Below, in pieces: positions 8,147-15,749 of a stretch of 64,000 bases of DNA. The notes under the pieces were generated by a model. That model did no database searches. It saw only the letters and a list, made by a program, of their open reading frames with translations, and was not told the origin of the DNA. Each line of letters starts with the position of its first letter. Within the stretch, counting starts at the first letter, position 1. This stretch comes from Panacibacter microcysteis (lineage in GTDB: Bacteria > Bacteroidota > Bacteroidia > Chitinophagales > Chitinophagaceae), in assembly GCF_015831355.1 (NCBI RefSeq), contig NZ_JADWYR010000002.1, positions 1,302,001 to 1,366,000 on the forward strand. The letters are read 5' to 3'. Both the position numbers and the translations under genes were made by a program.

Positions 8147-9811
8147 ATGAGCGAAGAGAAATCATTGAATTTTATTGAAGAGATCATAGAAGAAGATCTG
8201 AAGAACGGTAAATACAAATCGATCGTAACCCGTTTTCCACCAGAGCCAAATGGCTACCTGCATCTTGGGCATGCCTCCAGCATATGCCTCAATTTTGGGC
8301 TTACCAAAAAATTTGCCGGCTATACCAACCTGCGTTTTGATGATACCAATCCTGTAACGGAAGAAACAGAATATGTAGAAAGCATCAAGGAAGATGTGAA
8401 ATGGCTGGGATTTGAATGGAAGCATGAGTTGTATGCATCTGACTATTTTGACACACTGTACGAATATGCGTTGAAATTGATTGGTAAAGGTCTTGCCTAT
8501 GTGGATGATTCCACATCGGAAGAAATTGCAGCCATGAAAGGAACACCTGTTGAGGCGGGCAAAGAAAGTCCTTACCGCAACAGAAGCATTGAGGAAAACC
8601 TCGAACTTTTTAAACAGATGAAAGCCGGTGCTTTTGCTGATGGCACGAGGACTTTACGTGCCAGGATTGATATGGCAAGTACAAATATGCTGATGCGTGA
8701 TCCTGTTTTGTACCGTATAAAACATGCGCATCATCATCGCACCGGGGACAAATGGTGCATTTACCCGATGTATGACATGGCGCATGGCCAAAGTGACTCA
8801 ATAGAGCATGTAACGCATTCTATTTGCACATTAGAATTTGTGCCGCATCGGGAGCTATATGACTGGCTGATTGAACACCTTGAGATTTATCCTTCGCATC
8901 AATATGAGTTTGCCCGCCGCAACATCAATTATACTGTAACCAGTAAAAGGAAGTTACTGCAACTGGTAAATGAAAAGCATGTTACCGGCTGGGATGACCC
9001 CCGCATGCCAACGATCAGTGGCCTGAGACGAAGGGGCTACACGCCTGGAAGCATCAGGGATTTTTGTGACCGCATTGGTGTGGCTAAAAGGGAAAACATG
9101 GTGGATGTAGGTCTGCTGGAATTTTGTGTAAGGGAAGACCTGAATAAGATTGCCCAGCGAAGAATGGTGGTATTTGAACCTTTAAAGATTATCATTACTG
9201 ATTACCCGGAAGGAAAAACGGAACTGGTACAGAGTGAAGATAATCCTGAAGCCGGGGAAAAAACCTACAGGGATGTACCTTTTAGCAGGGAACTTTATAT
9301 TGAACAGGAAGACTTTATGGAAAACCCGCCTAAAAAGTTTTTCAGGCTGGCACCCGGGCAGATGGTGCGTTTGAAAAGCGCCTACATTATTAAGTGCGAT
9401 GAAGTTGTAAAAGATGAGGCTGGTACTATTACGGCGCTTAAATGCTCTCATGTTGCCAATAGTAAAACAGGCGAAGAAAATGCCGGAATGAAAGTAAAGG
9501 GCACGTTGCATTGGGTAAGTGTACAGCACGCGGTACCGGTGGAGATCAGGTTGTATGACAGGCTGTTTAAGGTAGAAGACCCATCGTCTGAAGAAGGCGA
9601 TTTTAAAGATTACATAAATCCTGGTTCGCTGCAGGTGATTAAATCAGCATTTGCAGAACCGGCTTTGAAAAATGCGAAGTTTGATGAACACTACCAGTTT
9701 TTGCGGAAGGGTTATTTCAATCTTGACAAAGACACGAGTGAAGAAGGGCTGGTCTTTAACAGGACTGTTACTTTAAAAGACACATGGGCGAAAGAAACCA
9801 GGAAAGATTAA
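8147..9811 (+). CDS. glnS: Glutaminyl-tRNA synthetase
   Basis: 554-residue class I aminoacyl-tRNA synthetase that charges tRNA-Gln in the cytoplasm. The ATP-binding HIGH motif is present as PPEPNGYLHLGHA near residue 26, and the KMSKS-type loop as VTSKRKL near 267. The anticodon-binding beta-barrels fill the C-terminal 200 residues. Length matches the bacterial enzyme. Its presence suggests direct charging of tRNA-Gln. It stands alone, with its own -7 element and a strong terminator. Confidence 0.97.
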   Translation: MSEEKSLNFIEEIIEEDLKNGKYKSIVTRFPPEPNGYLHLGHASSICLNFGLTKKFAGYTNLRFDDTNPVTEETEYVESIKEDVKWLGFEWKHELYASDYFDTLYEYALKLIGKGLAYVDDSTSEEIAAMKGTPVEAGKESPYRNRSIEENLELFKQMKAGAFADGTRTLRARIDMASTNMLMRDPVLYRIKHAHHHRTGDKWCIYPMYDMAHGQSDSIEHVTHSICTLEFVPHRELYDWLIEHLEIYPSHQYEFARRNINYTVTSKRKLLQLVNEKHVTGWDDPRMPTISGLRRRGYTPGSIRDFCDRIGVAKRENMVDVGLLEFCVREDLNKIAQRRMVVFEPLKIIITDYPEGKTELVQSEDNPEAGEKTYRDVPFSRELYIEQEDFMENPPKKFFRLAPGQMVRLKSAYIIKCDEVVKDEAGTITALKCSHVANSKTGEENAGMKVKGTLHWVSVQHAVPVEIRLYDRLFKVEDPSSEEGDFKDYINPGSLQVIKSAFAEPALKNAKFDEHYQFLRKGYFNLDKDTSEEGLVFNRTVTLKDTWAKETRKD

Positions 9812-9833
9812 AAGCTAATAAATAAGCATTAAG

Positions 9834-9862
9834 AAGCCGTAGAGACCCTGCGGCTTTTTTGT
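9834..9862 (+). terminator. glnS terminator
   Basis: AAGCCGTAG pairs with CTGCGGCTT (one G-T) around an AGACC loop and is followed by TTTTTTG. It lies 23 bases after the stop codon. Confidence 0.9.
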
Positions 9863-9924
9863 TTATGGCCTGGGATTTGGTGTTTTTTTAGACCAGAAAA
9901 GGCAAAAGCCGTCGATAAATGCAG

Positions 9925-9948
9925 TCCGAATTTTTCGGATTTTATTTT
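9925..9948 (+). terminator. Second terminator-like hairpin
   Basis: TCCGAA-TTT-TTCGGA at 9925-9939 followed by TTTTATTTTG. It may back up the glnS terminator or end read-through. Confidence 0.5.
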
Positions 9949-10038
9949 GAGACAAAATATCCCAATAAGACACATAATAAATAAAAAAGCCTTTTACGGA
10001 CTGTTTGAAATAGTTAGAAATAAAATAATAAAATATTG

Positions 10039-10058
10039 ATTATCAATATATTGATAAT
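10039..10058. promoter_or_regulatory. 20-bp perfect palindrome, candidate operator
   Basis: ATTATCAATATATTGATAAT reads the same on both strands. It sits about 100 bases upstream of the -7 element at 10155, in AT-rich DNA that also has further TTGAT/ATCAA half-sites. A dimeric regulator site is the natural reading; no regulator is identified. Confidence 0.4.
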
Positions 10059-10154
10059 GATATTAACAGTAAATAACCAGAATAATTAAATAAATTTAAT
10101 CACACAAAAGACATTTTTTAATCAAATAAAGGCGTTAAACATTCGAAGACAAAT

Positions 10155-10162
10155 TAACTTTG
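10155..10162 (+). promoter_or_regulatory. -7 promoter element of the 10455 gene
   Basis: TAACTTTG, an exact TAnnTTTG. It implies a transcribed leader of about 285 bases ahead of the start codon at 10455. Confidence 0.5.
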
Positions 10163-10191
10163 CTTCATCCAATATCAAAACCCCCAAAAAA

Positions 10192-10287
10192 ATGAGAAGA
10201 CCTTTACAAACACAGAACAACTCAAACCAGCAACCGGGATTATTTCAATCCGGGTTTCTGCAAAACATGGTTCTTGCATTTGGATGA
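10192..10287 (+). CDS. Possible 31-residue leader peptide
   Basis: Short frame starting MRRPLQTQNNSN and ending MVLAFG, preceded by an A-rich stretch usual for Bacteroidota starts and about 25 bases after the predicted transcription start. The hairpin AACCGGGATT/AATCCGGGTT (10232-10256, one mismatch) lies inside it. The peptide has no recognised family. It could be a translated leader that controls the downstream hairpins, or chance. Confidence 0.3.
   Translation: MRRPLQTQNNSNQQPGLFQSGFLQNMVLAFG
10232..10256 (+). promoter_or_regulatory. Leader hairpin
   Basis: AACCGGGATT, loop ATTTC, AATCCGGGTT: 9 of 10 pairs. It lies inside the possible leader peptide and within the predicted 5' untranslated region. 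Confidence 0.5.
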
Positions 10288-10368
10288 TTGTCATTAAAGA
10301 GATCAAACACCAACAAAACTCTTTATTACAAAAAAAGAAAGCTTTTTAATTGGCTCGGAAATGAGTAG

Positions 10369-10399
10369 CAGGAATCGGAACAGCAACAATGTGTTCCTG
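10369..10399 (+). promoter_or_regulatory. Leader segment with two exclusive pairings
   Basis: TTCC at 10394-10397 can pair with GGAA at 10377 (GGAACA/TGTTCC) or with GGAA at 10371 (CAGGAA/TTCCTG). Such a choice is typical of attenuator or protein-bound leaders. No T-run follows, so termination is not shown. Confidence 0.35.
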
Positions 10400-10454
10400 G
10401 TTCAATGAAGTAAAATCCATTTAAAAAAATCCAAAAAATCCAAAATCTTAGAAC

Positions 10455-13400
10455 ATGAAAAACCTCTACATCAATGCCCTCATGGCATTATGCAGTATTG
10501 TTACGCTTACAACACAAGCGCAAACAGATACAACACACTACAAGTACGGTATCTGGCAGACTTTCGGAGAAGCAGCCTCCACTTCTCTTTATCCCGAAAT
10601 ACAGGGCAGACTTGCGAATTTCAGGTGGGCTGATATTGAACCAAGCCCAAATGTATGGAACTGGGCCGCTTTTGATGATGAAATGGCCAGCAAAGCCAAA
10701 GACGGGCTTCCTTTTATTTTTCTCATGTATACAAAAGAAGATGCACCTGATTGGTTATACAGCAATGGTGTACCAAAAGTTACAGAGAAAGATGTAAACG
10801 GTACTGTAATCGGGTATTCTCCATACTATATGGATGCTGACTATAAATCATTCTTTAAGAGGATGATAACCAAGGTACATGAGCACATCGAAACACTCCC
10901 TGCTAATGTACGCAGCAATATCATCGGCGTGCAGCCCTGCTTTGGCAGCACCGGCGATTATATTAGCTACAAAGGTGAGGTAGCATCGCAATATGCATTG
11001 TCTGATGCACAGTTCTACCAGTTGTTCCAGGAGTTTACCCTGTATTATTGGGACGAATATAAGTATACCAGCCCCAAGATCTACATTCTCAGCAACCCTA
11101 AAAATAATGGCGAAGAGCAGACTTTCTGGTTAATGGCAAATTGTCCCGGCGGCTGGATAAAAACAGGCACACTGGGTAAGGGCTACCAGTTAAATTATGA
11201 AACTGATAAGGCTGCATGGTTATATGGCCTGCTGAATAATCCTAACAATTCGCAAATGATGCGTGCCAGATCAGAATTCCTGGGCAGCATGTTAAGTGCA
11301 AAATGGTGGCTCTCTCAGCCATACAAAAACATGTTTGCAATTATGGCTTATGGTATTCATTGGGGTCTTGACTGGAACAACCAGAATATTGACAAGATCC
11401 AGGATCACAACTATGATCCATCTTTTACGCTCTTCAACAAATACGCAGGTTATAAAGATGCCGCAACAAGCAGCAATGCCATGTGTATGCTTAAAGATGT
11501 GATTGATGCCGCAGATGGCGTAAGGTTTCCTGCATCTCAGTATGGTACCGTTGCTTTAACAAATTCAAGGTTTAATAACGTACTTGCACCGTTTGTACCT
11601 TATGGTGCAAAGCTGGAAGATATGGGCTCAGCAATGGGTGGTGAAATGGAAAACATTGCAGCAAACGGAACAAACGATGTGGGCTGGAAACTATTCCCGG
11701 GCAATTACGAAAAATTCATTCACCAGATCAACGCTAACGAAACAAGCGCCGGTTACTGGAATGTTGCTTCAGCAGAACCAAATACATCTTATGGTCGTTT
11801 TGCAAGGGGCTTTGATCTTGCAAAAGGTAAAGACGCCCTCTATTTTGACGTAGAAGACGCCTTCTTACACAATGCTGCTTTAGACGGCGCTTACCCTGTT
11901 ATTATAGAGGTAACTTATCTCGACAAGGGCAACGGTAAATTCCAGTTGTTCTACGATGGTAAAACAGGTACAGTGCCATCATCCATGTCTATTAACTGCA
12001 CCAATACAAACAAATGGAAAACAGTTGCAATAACTTTAAATGATGCGTATTTCGGAAACCGTGCTGCAAACGGCGCAGACTTCTTCATTAAAAATACCGG
12101 TTCAGAAAATGTAATATTTCAGATCGTTGAATTATCCCGTTCAGGCAATGGTGTTACAGGCAGCACACTTTCATACTCAAATGCTTTAATCTTTGATACA
12201 ATTTGTATCACCTCTACGCCTGATCCGCTGGCTGTAAGCATTACTGGTCTTTACCTTGACAACAGCAACGTAGTGGTAGGCCCGCTGAAAGGCTTCAGCT
12301 TCGCTACTGCAAGAGATGGTATATACAGTGATTCAATCATCATCAGCCAGGGCGCTAAATTCACACAGTCGTTGTATGTGAAGTTCAGACCAGACGCCCC
12401 CGGTTCTTACTCTGGCAACATTCCTGTGTATGGTGGCGGTGCATCAAAAATCAGTTTACCCGTTAGTGCAGCAGCCATGAACAGTGCACCGGATGTTACA
12501 GGTTCAACCGTTAACAATGTAACATGCTACAACAGCAAAAATGGTTCGATCGATTTGAAACCGGCAGGTGGCCAGGGACCATTCACTTATAGCTGGGTTA
12601 GCAGCGCTACAAATTTCAAGTCTACTGCAGAAGATATCAATGCACTGGTTCCTTCTACTTATACAGTAAACATCAACGCTGCATACGGCTGTAAAACAAC
12701 TGCAAGCTTCACTGTTACACAGCCTGAGGTATTGATAACATCAGTATCTGCAGATCCTATGCAGTGTAAAGGCGGCACAACCAATGTATATGTAACTGCA
12801 ACAGGCGGCACAATGCCTTACACAGGTACCGGAACATTTGTGAAAAGCTCAGGCTTTATTACTTACACTGTTACCGATAAAAACGGTTGTACAGACAACC
12901 AGGGTTTCTCTGCTCCTAATGGCACAGGTACCGCTCCTGAAAAACCAGGTACTATCCTCAGCCCTGATGCAGACATTACAGGTGTGTGCGGACCTGGCAC
13001 ATATACTTTCTCTGTAAATGCTGTGAAGAATGCTACGTCTTATGTGTGGACATTGCCCGCAAAAGCAACGATCGCTTCTACCAGCATCGATGGCAGAACG
13101 TTAACACTTAACGCACAGTCTGGCTTCAATGGTGGTTCTCTGCAGGTTGCAGCAGGCAACACTTGCGGCACCAGCAGAAATTCTTCCAAAACATTGAAAG
13201 TTGCGCCACAAAATCCTGGCGGCATCGTAGGACCGCAGAAAGTGAAGTCCGGCCAGGCAGGTCTTGTGTACACAACATCAGCAGTTAGCGGTCTTACCTA
13301 CAAATGGACCGTGCCAAGCGGTGCCAAAATTACTTCTGGTCAAAACACACCGTCCATCACAGTTACATGGGGTTCAAGAGATGGTAGCGTAAAAGTTACT

Positions 13401-13748
13401 GCCAACAACAAATGCGAAAGTTCAGGTAATACAATACTGAACATCACCGTAGGCACAACTACAACCACAAGTACTAAAACAACCACAGAAACAGCCACGG
13501 TTACGGCTTCACCAAACCCTGCGAGAAGCGTTACTTACCTTTCATTCGATGCAGATGTAGATTACCGCTACACAATCGAGATCACTGACATGTCTGGTAA
13601 AACAGTTATCCGCAAGTCTGGCGTTGCTAACCAGGGCAACAATAAGATACCGGTTAATGTGTCTTCATTAACAGATGGTCTCTACAACGTAACAATCATC
13701 AATAACGATAACGGAGAAAAGCTTTCAACAAAACTGGTCAAAGGATAA
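10455..13748 (+). CDS. Secreted T9SS glycoside-hydrolase-like protein with SprB and PKD-like domains
   Basis: 1,097 residues. A 23-residue signal peptide ends at TQAQ. Residues about 25-360 resemble a GH-A clan (beta-galactosidase/GH42-like) barrel: FRWADIEPSPNVWNWAAFDD and GLPFIFLMY at the start, HWGLDWN near 310. The acid/base and nucleophile glutamates cannot be assigned with confidence. A strand-rich domain follows to about 590. A SprB repeat (CYNSKNGSIDLKPAGGQGP) lies near 690-755 and two PKD-like domains near 830-1005. The last 80 residues (SPNPARS...GLYNVTI...LVKG) are a type A T9SS sorting signal, so the protein is exported and probably surface-attached. It has an unusually long leader and its own terminator. 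Confidence 0.78.
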   Translation: MKNLYINALMALCSIVTLTTQAQTDTTHYKYGIWQTFGEAASTSLYPEIQGRLANFRWADIEPSPNVWNWAAFDDEMASKAKDGLPFIFLMYTKEDAPDWLYSNGVPKVTEKDVNGTVIGYSPYYMDADYKSFFKRMITKVHEHIETLPANVRSNIIGVQPCFGSTGDYISYKGEVASQYALSDAQFYQLFQEFTLYYWDEYKYTSPKIYILSNPKNNGEEQTFWLMANCPGGWIKTGTLGKGYQLNYETDKAAWLYGLLNNPNNSQMMRARSEFLGSMLSAKWWLSQPYKNMFAIMAYGIHWGLDWNNQNIDKIQDHNYDPSFTLFNKYAGYKDAATSSNAMCMLKDVIDAADGVRFPASQYGTVALTNSRFNNVLAPFVPYGAKLEDMGSAMGGEMENIAANGTNDVGWKLFPGNYEKFIHQINANETSAGYWNVASAEPNTSYGRFARGFDLAKGKDALYFDVEDAFLHNAALDGAYPVIIEVTYLDKGNGKFQLFYDGKTGTVPSSMSINCTNTNKWKTVAITLNDAYFGNRAANGADFFIKNTGSENVIFQIVELSRSGNGVTGSTLSYSNALIFDTICITSTPDPLAVSITGLYLDNSNVVVGPLKGFSFATARDGIYSDSIIISQGAKFTQSLYVKFRPDAPGSYSGNIPVYGGGASKISLPVSAAAMNSAPDVTGSTVNNVTCYNSKNGSIDLKPAGGQGPFTYSWVSSATNFKSTAEDINALVPSTYTVNINAAYGCKTTASFTVTQPEVLITSVSADPMQCKGGTTNVYVTATGGTMPYTGTGTFVKSSGFITYTVTDKNGCTDNQGFSAPNGTGTAPEKPGTILSPDADITGVCGPGTYTFSVNAVKNATSYVWTLPAKATIASTSIDGRTLTLNAQSGFNGGSLQVAAGNTCGTSRNSSKTLKVAPQNPGGIVGPQKVKSGQAGLVYTTSAVSGLTYKWTVPSGAKITSGQNTPSITVTWGSRDGSVKVTANNKCESSGNTILNITVGTTTTTSTKTTTETATVTASPNPARSVTYLSFDADVDYRYTIEITDMSGKTVIRKSGVANQGNNKIPVNVSSLTDGLYNVTIINNDNGEKLSTKLVKG

Positions 13749-13770
13749 CCGGATGTTAAGCACTATGTAT

Positions 13771-13804
13771 AACCCGCTATGCTTTTGCATGGGCGGGTTT
13801 TTTA
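13771..13804 (+). terminator. Terminator after the T9SS glycosidase-like gene
   Basis: AACCCGC-TATGC pairs with GCAT-GGGCGGGTT around TTTT and is followed by TTTTTTA. Confidence 0.9.
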
Positions 13805-13851
13805 TTTGGCACCACCTTGCCCCTGCAGCCATGAAAAACTACAGTTGAACG

Positions 13852-13865
13852 GATTGCGACGCAAC
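13852..13865 (-). repeat. Interspersed repeat copy R5 (variant C)
   Basis: GATTGCGACGCAAC. The segment from 13821 (CTGCAGCCATGAAAAACT) to about 13896 (GCCGGTAT) matches the flanks of copy R16 at 48734, so these two form a subfamily that lacks the CTTGTAC part of the core. Confidence 0.65.
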
Positions 13866-13940
13866 AGGTGATGCCACAACGTACAAAAGCCGGTATCCTT
13901 AATTGCTTTTTTACCAGCAGCACAGCATTGCTCATCGCCT

Positions 13941-13965
13941 GTTGTGTCACTCACTTCAGGGTTCC
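13941..13965 (+). repeat. Interspersed repeat copy R6 (form B core)
   Basis: GTTGTGTCACTCACTTCAGG followed by GTTCC, preceded by CATCGCCT. It faces copy R5 64 bases away; CAACAGGTGATG in R5 can pair with CATCGCCTGTTG here. Confidence 0.75.
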
Positions 13966-14149
13966 CTTTTTATGGCATCTGAAGGTTCCGGCGCAGCCAA
14001 ACAACTGCATATCATATCGTTAAACGGTACAACCTTTGAAGAGCAGGAAAAATAAAGTAGTTTTGTAAGGTATCAGTGCATTTATAACTATTCTTTTGCA
14101 ATATTCGGAATGTGGTGTGCATTATACAATTTACTAACTACATAGTGCG

Positions 14150-15655
14150 ATGAAACAGTACCGTCTTTTACGCGACAACAAAGAATCGGGCCCATACGCT
14201 GCCGAAGAACTCATACAAATGGGTTTAAAGAAATACGACCTTGTTTGGGTAGATGGCAGAAGTGCTGCATGGCGCTACCCCAGCGAAATAGAGGTATTAA
14301 AACCTTATGCGCCGCCCGTAGACGAGCAGCCATTTGACAGGTTTTATAAAAGAAATACAACTGCCGCCACACAGGTGCTACAACAAACTGTGGTGCAGGC
14401 GCCACCAATGGAAACGGAGGCCCCCGTGCCGGTTACCAGGAAGGAAAAGCCGCGTATAAGAATAACCGCAGATTCCCGGCGTATTGAAACAGTGACCACC
14501 ACAGTACCTGTAACCACTACACCACAACAATTAATAGACAATTACAGGCCACCTGTATCTTTTGTGGAGAATAATGTTACGCCCAAAGTAAATACAGAAC
14601 AGGTAAAACATACCCAAACGGTGGCGTCTCCGGCATCGTGGGAGAATATGTGGATGGACTGGGAGCAGGAAAAAAAGGCTGTATCTTCTGCTGCCGTGTC
14701 TTACAAGACCGTTAACGACCGCATAAAGTCAATGGGCGAAGAAGAAGTGCTGGAAACAAAATTTTCTCAGTCGCTGGAAGACATTGCCGGCAATTATGCT
14801 GACAGCCTGCTGGCAAGAAAGAAAGCATCGTCAGGTTTTGAAAAATATAAATCGCATCTCACGGCTGCGGTATTATTACTGGCTATTATGGCGGCGGGTA
14901 TGTGGGTGGATCTTACCTGGAGCGATAAGACCAGTTTTGAAGAGGCCAACGCAAATTTGCAGCCGCAACAAGATATCCAGTTACTGCCGCAGGAAACTAC
15001 TGATGAAAGCACTGCGGTTACAGCAAATGACAATAGCAATGTAAGCGATGAACAGGCTGATGCCGGAAAAAATGCCGAAACTGCAAATAAGCAGGTAGTG
15101 GTACCTGCTGTGATAAAATCTCCTGTTGCAAACCCTGCAACAACCAGACAAAAAATCGGTAACGCAAAACCTGTGACTGCACCGGTGCAAAAAGTACAGG
15201 CACAACAAAATGCAGTGGTACAACAGAAAAGCTACCAGCCTGCTGCAACAGATGTAAATGGTGCCCGCAATGCATCAAAGAGAGCGGAAACTACGTATGC
15301 ACAACCACAGGACGAGCAAAAACCAACAGTGGTTGCACCGGAGGTAAAAAGACCTGTAAAAAAGGCAGTTTTGATTGATGATTATGTGGATGTTGAATCT
15401 TACCCCGTTGCATCAGGCGTACAATACAATGTATCCAATATCAGTGACGTTCCATTGGATCTTGTAATGCTCGACCTGCAATACTTTGATGCAAATAACA
15501 AGTTTATTAAAGGCGAAACACTTACCGTAAAGAACGTACAGCCTGGCGGCAATGTAAGGATCAATGCACCACAAAACCAGAAAGCAGCCGGTATCAAATA
15601 CAAAGTTTCGATGATTACTTCCGAACAAAATGATCTGAATATAATAGCTGACTAA
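14150..15655 (+). CDS. GYF_2-domain membrane protein
   Basis: 501 residues. The N-terminal 50 residues form a GYF_2 (DUF4339) domain (LLRDNKESGPYAAEELIQMG, then WRYPSEIE), a module that binds proline-rich partners. A low-complexity Thr/Val/Pro-rich linker follows. One membrane helix lies near 240-257 (AAVLLLAIMAAGMWVDL). The C-terminal 110 residues (YNVSNISDVPLDLVMLDLQYFDANNKFI) look like a small beta-sandwich outside the membrane. The overall function is not known. It is monocistronic with a strong terminator. Confidence 0.7.
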   Translation: MKQYRLLRDNKESGPYAAEELIQMGLKKYDLVWVDGRSAAWRYPSEIEVLKPYAPPVDEQPFDRFYKRNTTAATQVLQQTVVQAPPMETEAPVPVTRKEKPRIRITADSRRIETVTTTVPVTTTPQQLIDNYRPPVSFVENNVTPKVNTEQVKHTQTVASPASWENMWMDWEQEKKAVSSAAVSYKTVNDRIKSMGEEEVLETKFSQSLEDIAGNYADSLLARKKASSGFEKYKSHLTAAVLLLAIMAAGMWVDLTWSDKTSFEEANANLQPQQDIQLLPQETTDESTAVTANDNSNVSDEQADAGKNAETANKQVVVPAVIKSPVANPATTRQKIGNAKPVTAPVQKVQAQQNAVVQQKSYQPAATDVNGARNASKRAETTYAQPQDEQKPTVVAPEVKRPVKKAVLIDDYVDVESYPVASGVQYNVSNISDVPLDLVMLDLQYFDANNKFIKGETLTVKNVQPGGNVRINAPQNQKAAGIKYKVSMITSEQNDLNIIAD

Positions 15656-15682
15656 ACAGCACTTCGTCTTGCTGAAAAATGA

Positions 15683-15715
15683 TAAAAGCCTTTTCTAAAA
15701 AAGGCTTTTATTTTT
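15683..15715 (+). terminator. Terminator with overlapping downstream promoter
   Basis: TAAAAGCCTTTT and AAAAGGCTTTTA form a perfect 12-bp stem followed by TTTTT. Its T-run also forms the -7 element of the next gene. Confidence 0.88.
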
Positions 15716-15716
15716 G
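15709..15716 (+). promoter_or_regulatory. -7 promoter element inside the terminator T-run
   Basis: TATTTTTG is an exact TAnnTTTG and overlaps the last stem bases and T-run of the terminator. It excludes the ATG at 15714 and supports the start at 15750. Confidence 0.45.
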
Positions 15717-15749
15717 CCACTATTTTTCAAGGGTACCAACATCTCTTTT

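Larger units (their letters stand above)
9812..10454. other. Long leader region before the T9SS glycosidase-like gene, 643 bp
   Basis: AT-rich gap with the glnS terminator, a second hairpin, a 20-bp palindrome, a -7 element, a possible 31-codon leader ORF and two RNA hairpins. These are listed separately. No repeat copy is present. Confidence 0.6.
13749..14149. other. Intergenic region, 401 bp, with two repeat copies
   Basis: Contains the terminator, copies R5 and R6 in opposite orientation, and AT-rich DNA before the next gene. No further gene is visible. Confidence 0.6.
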
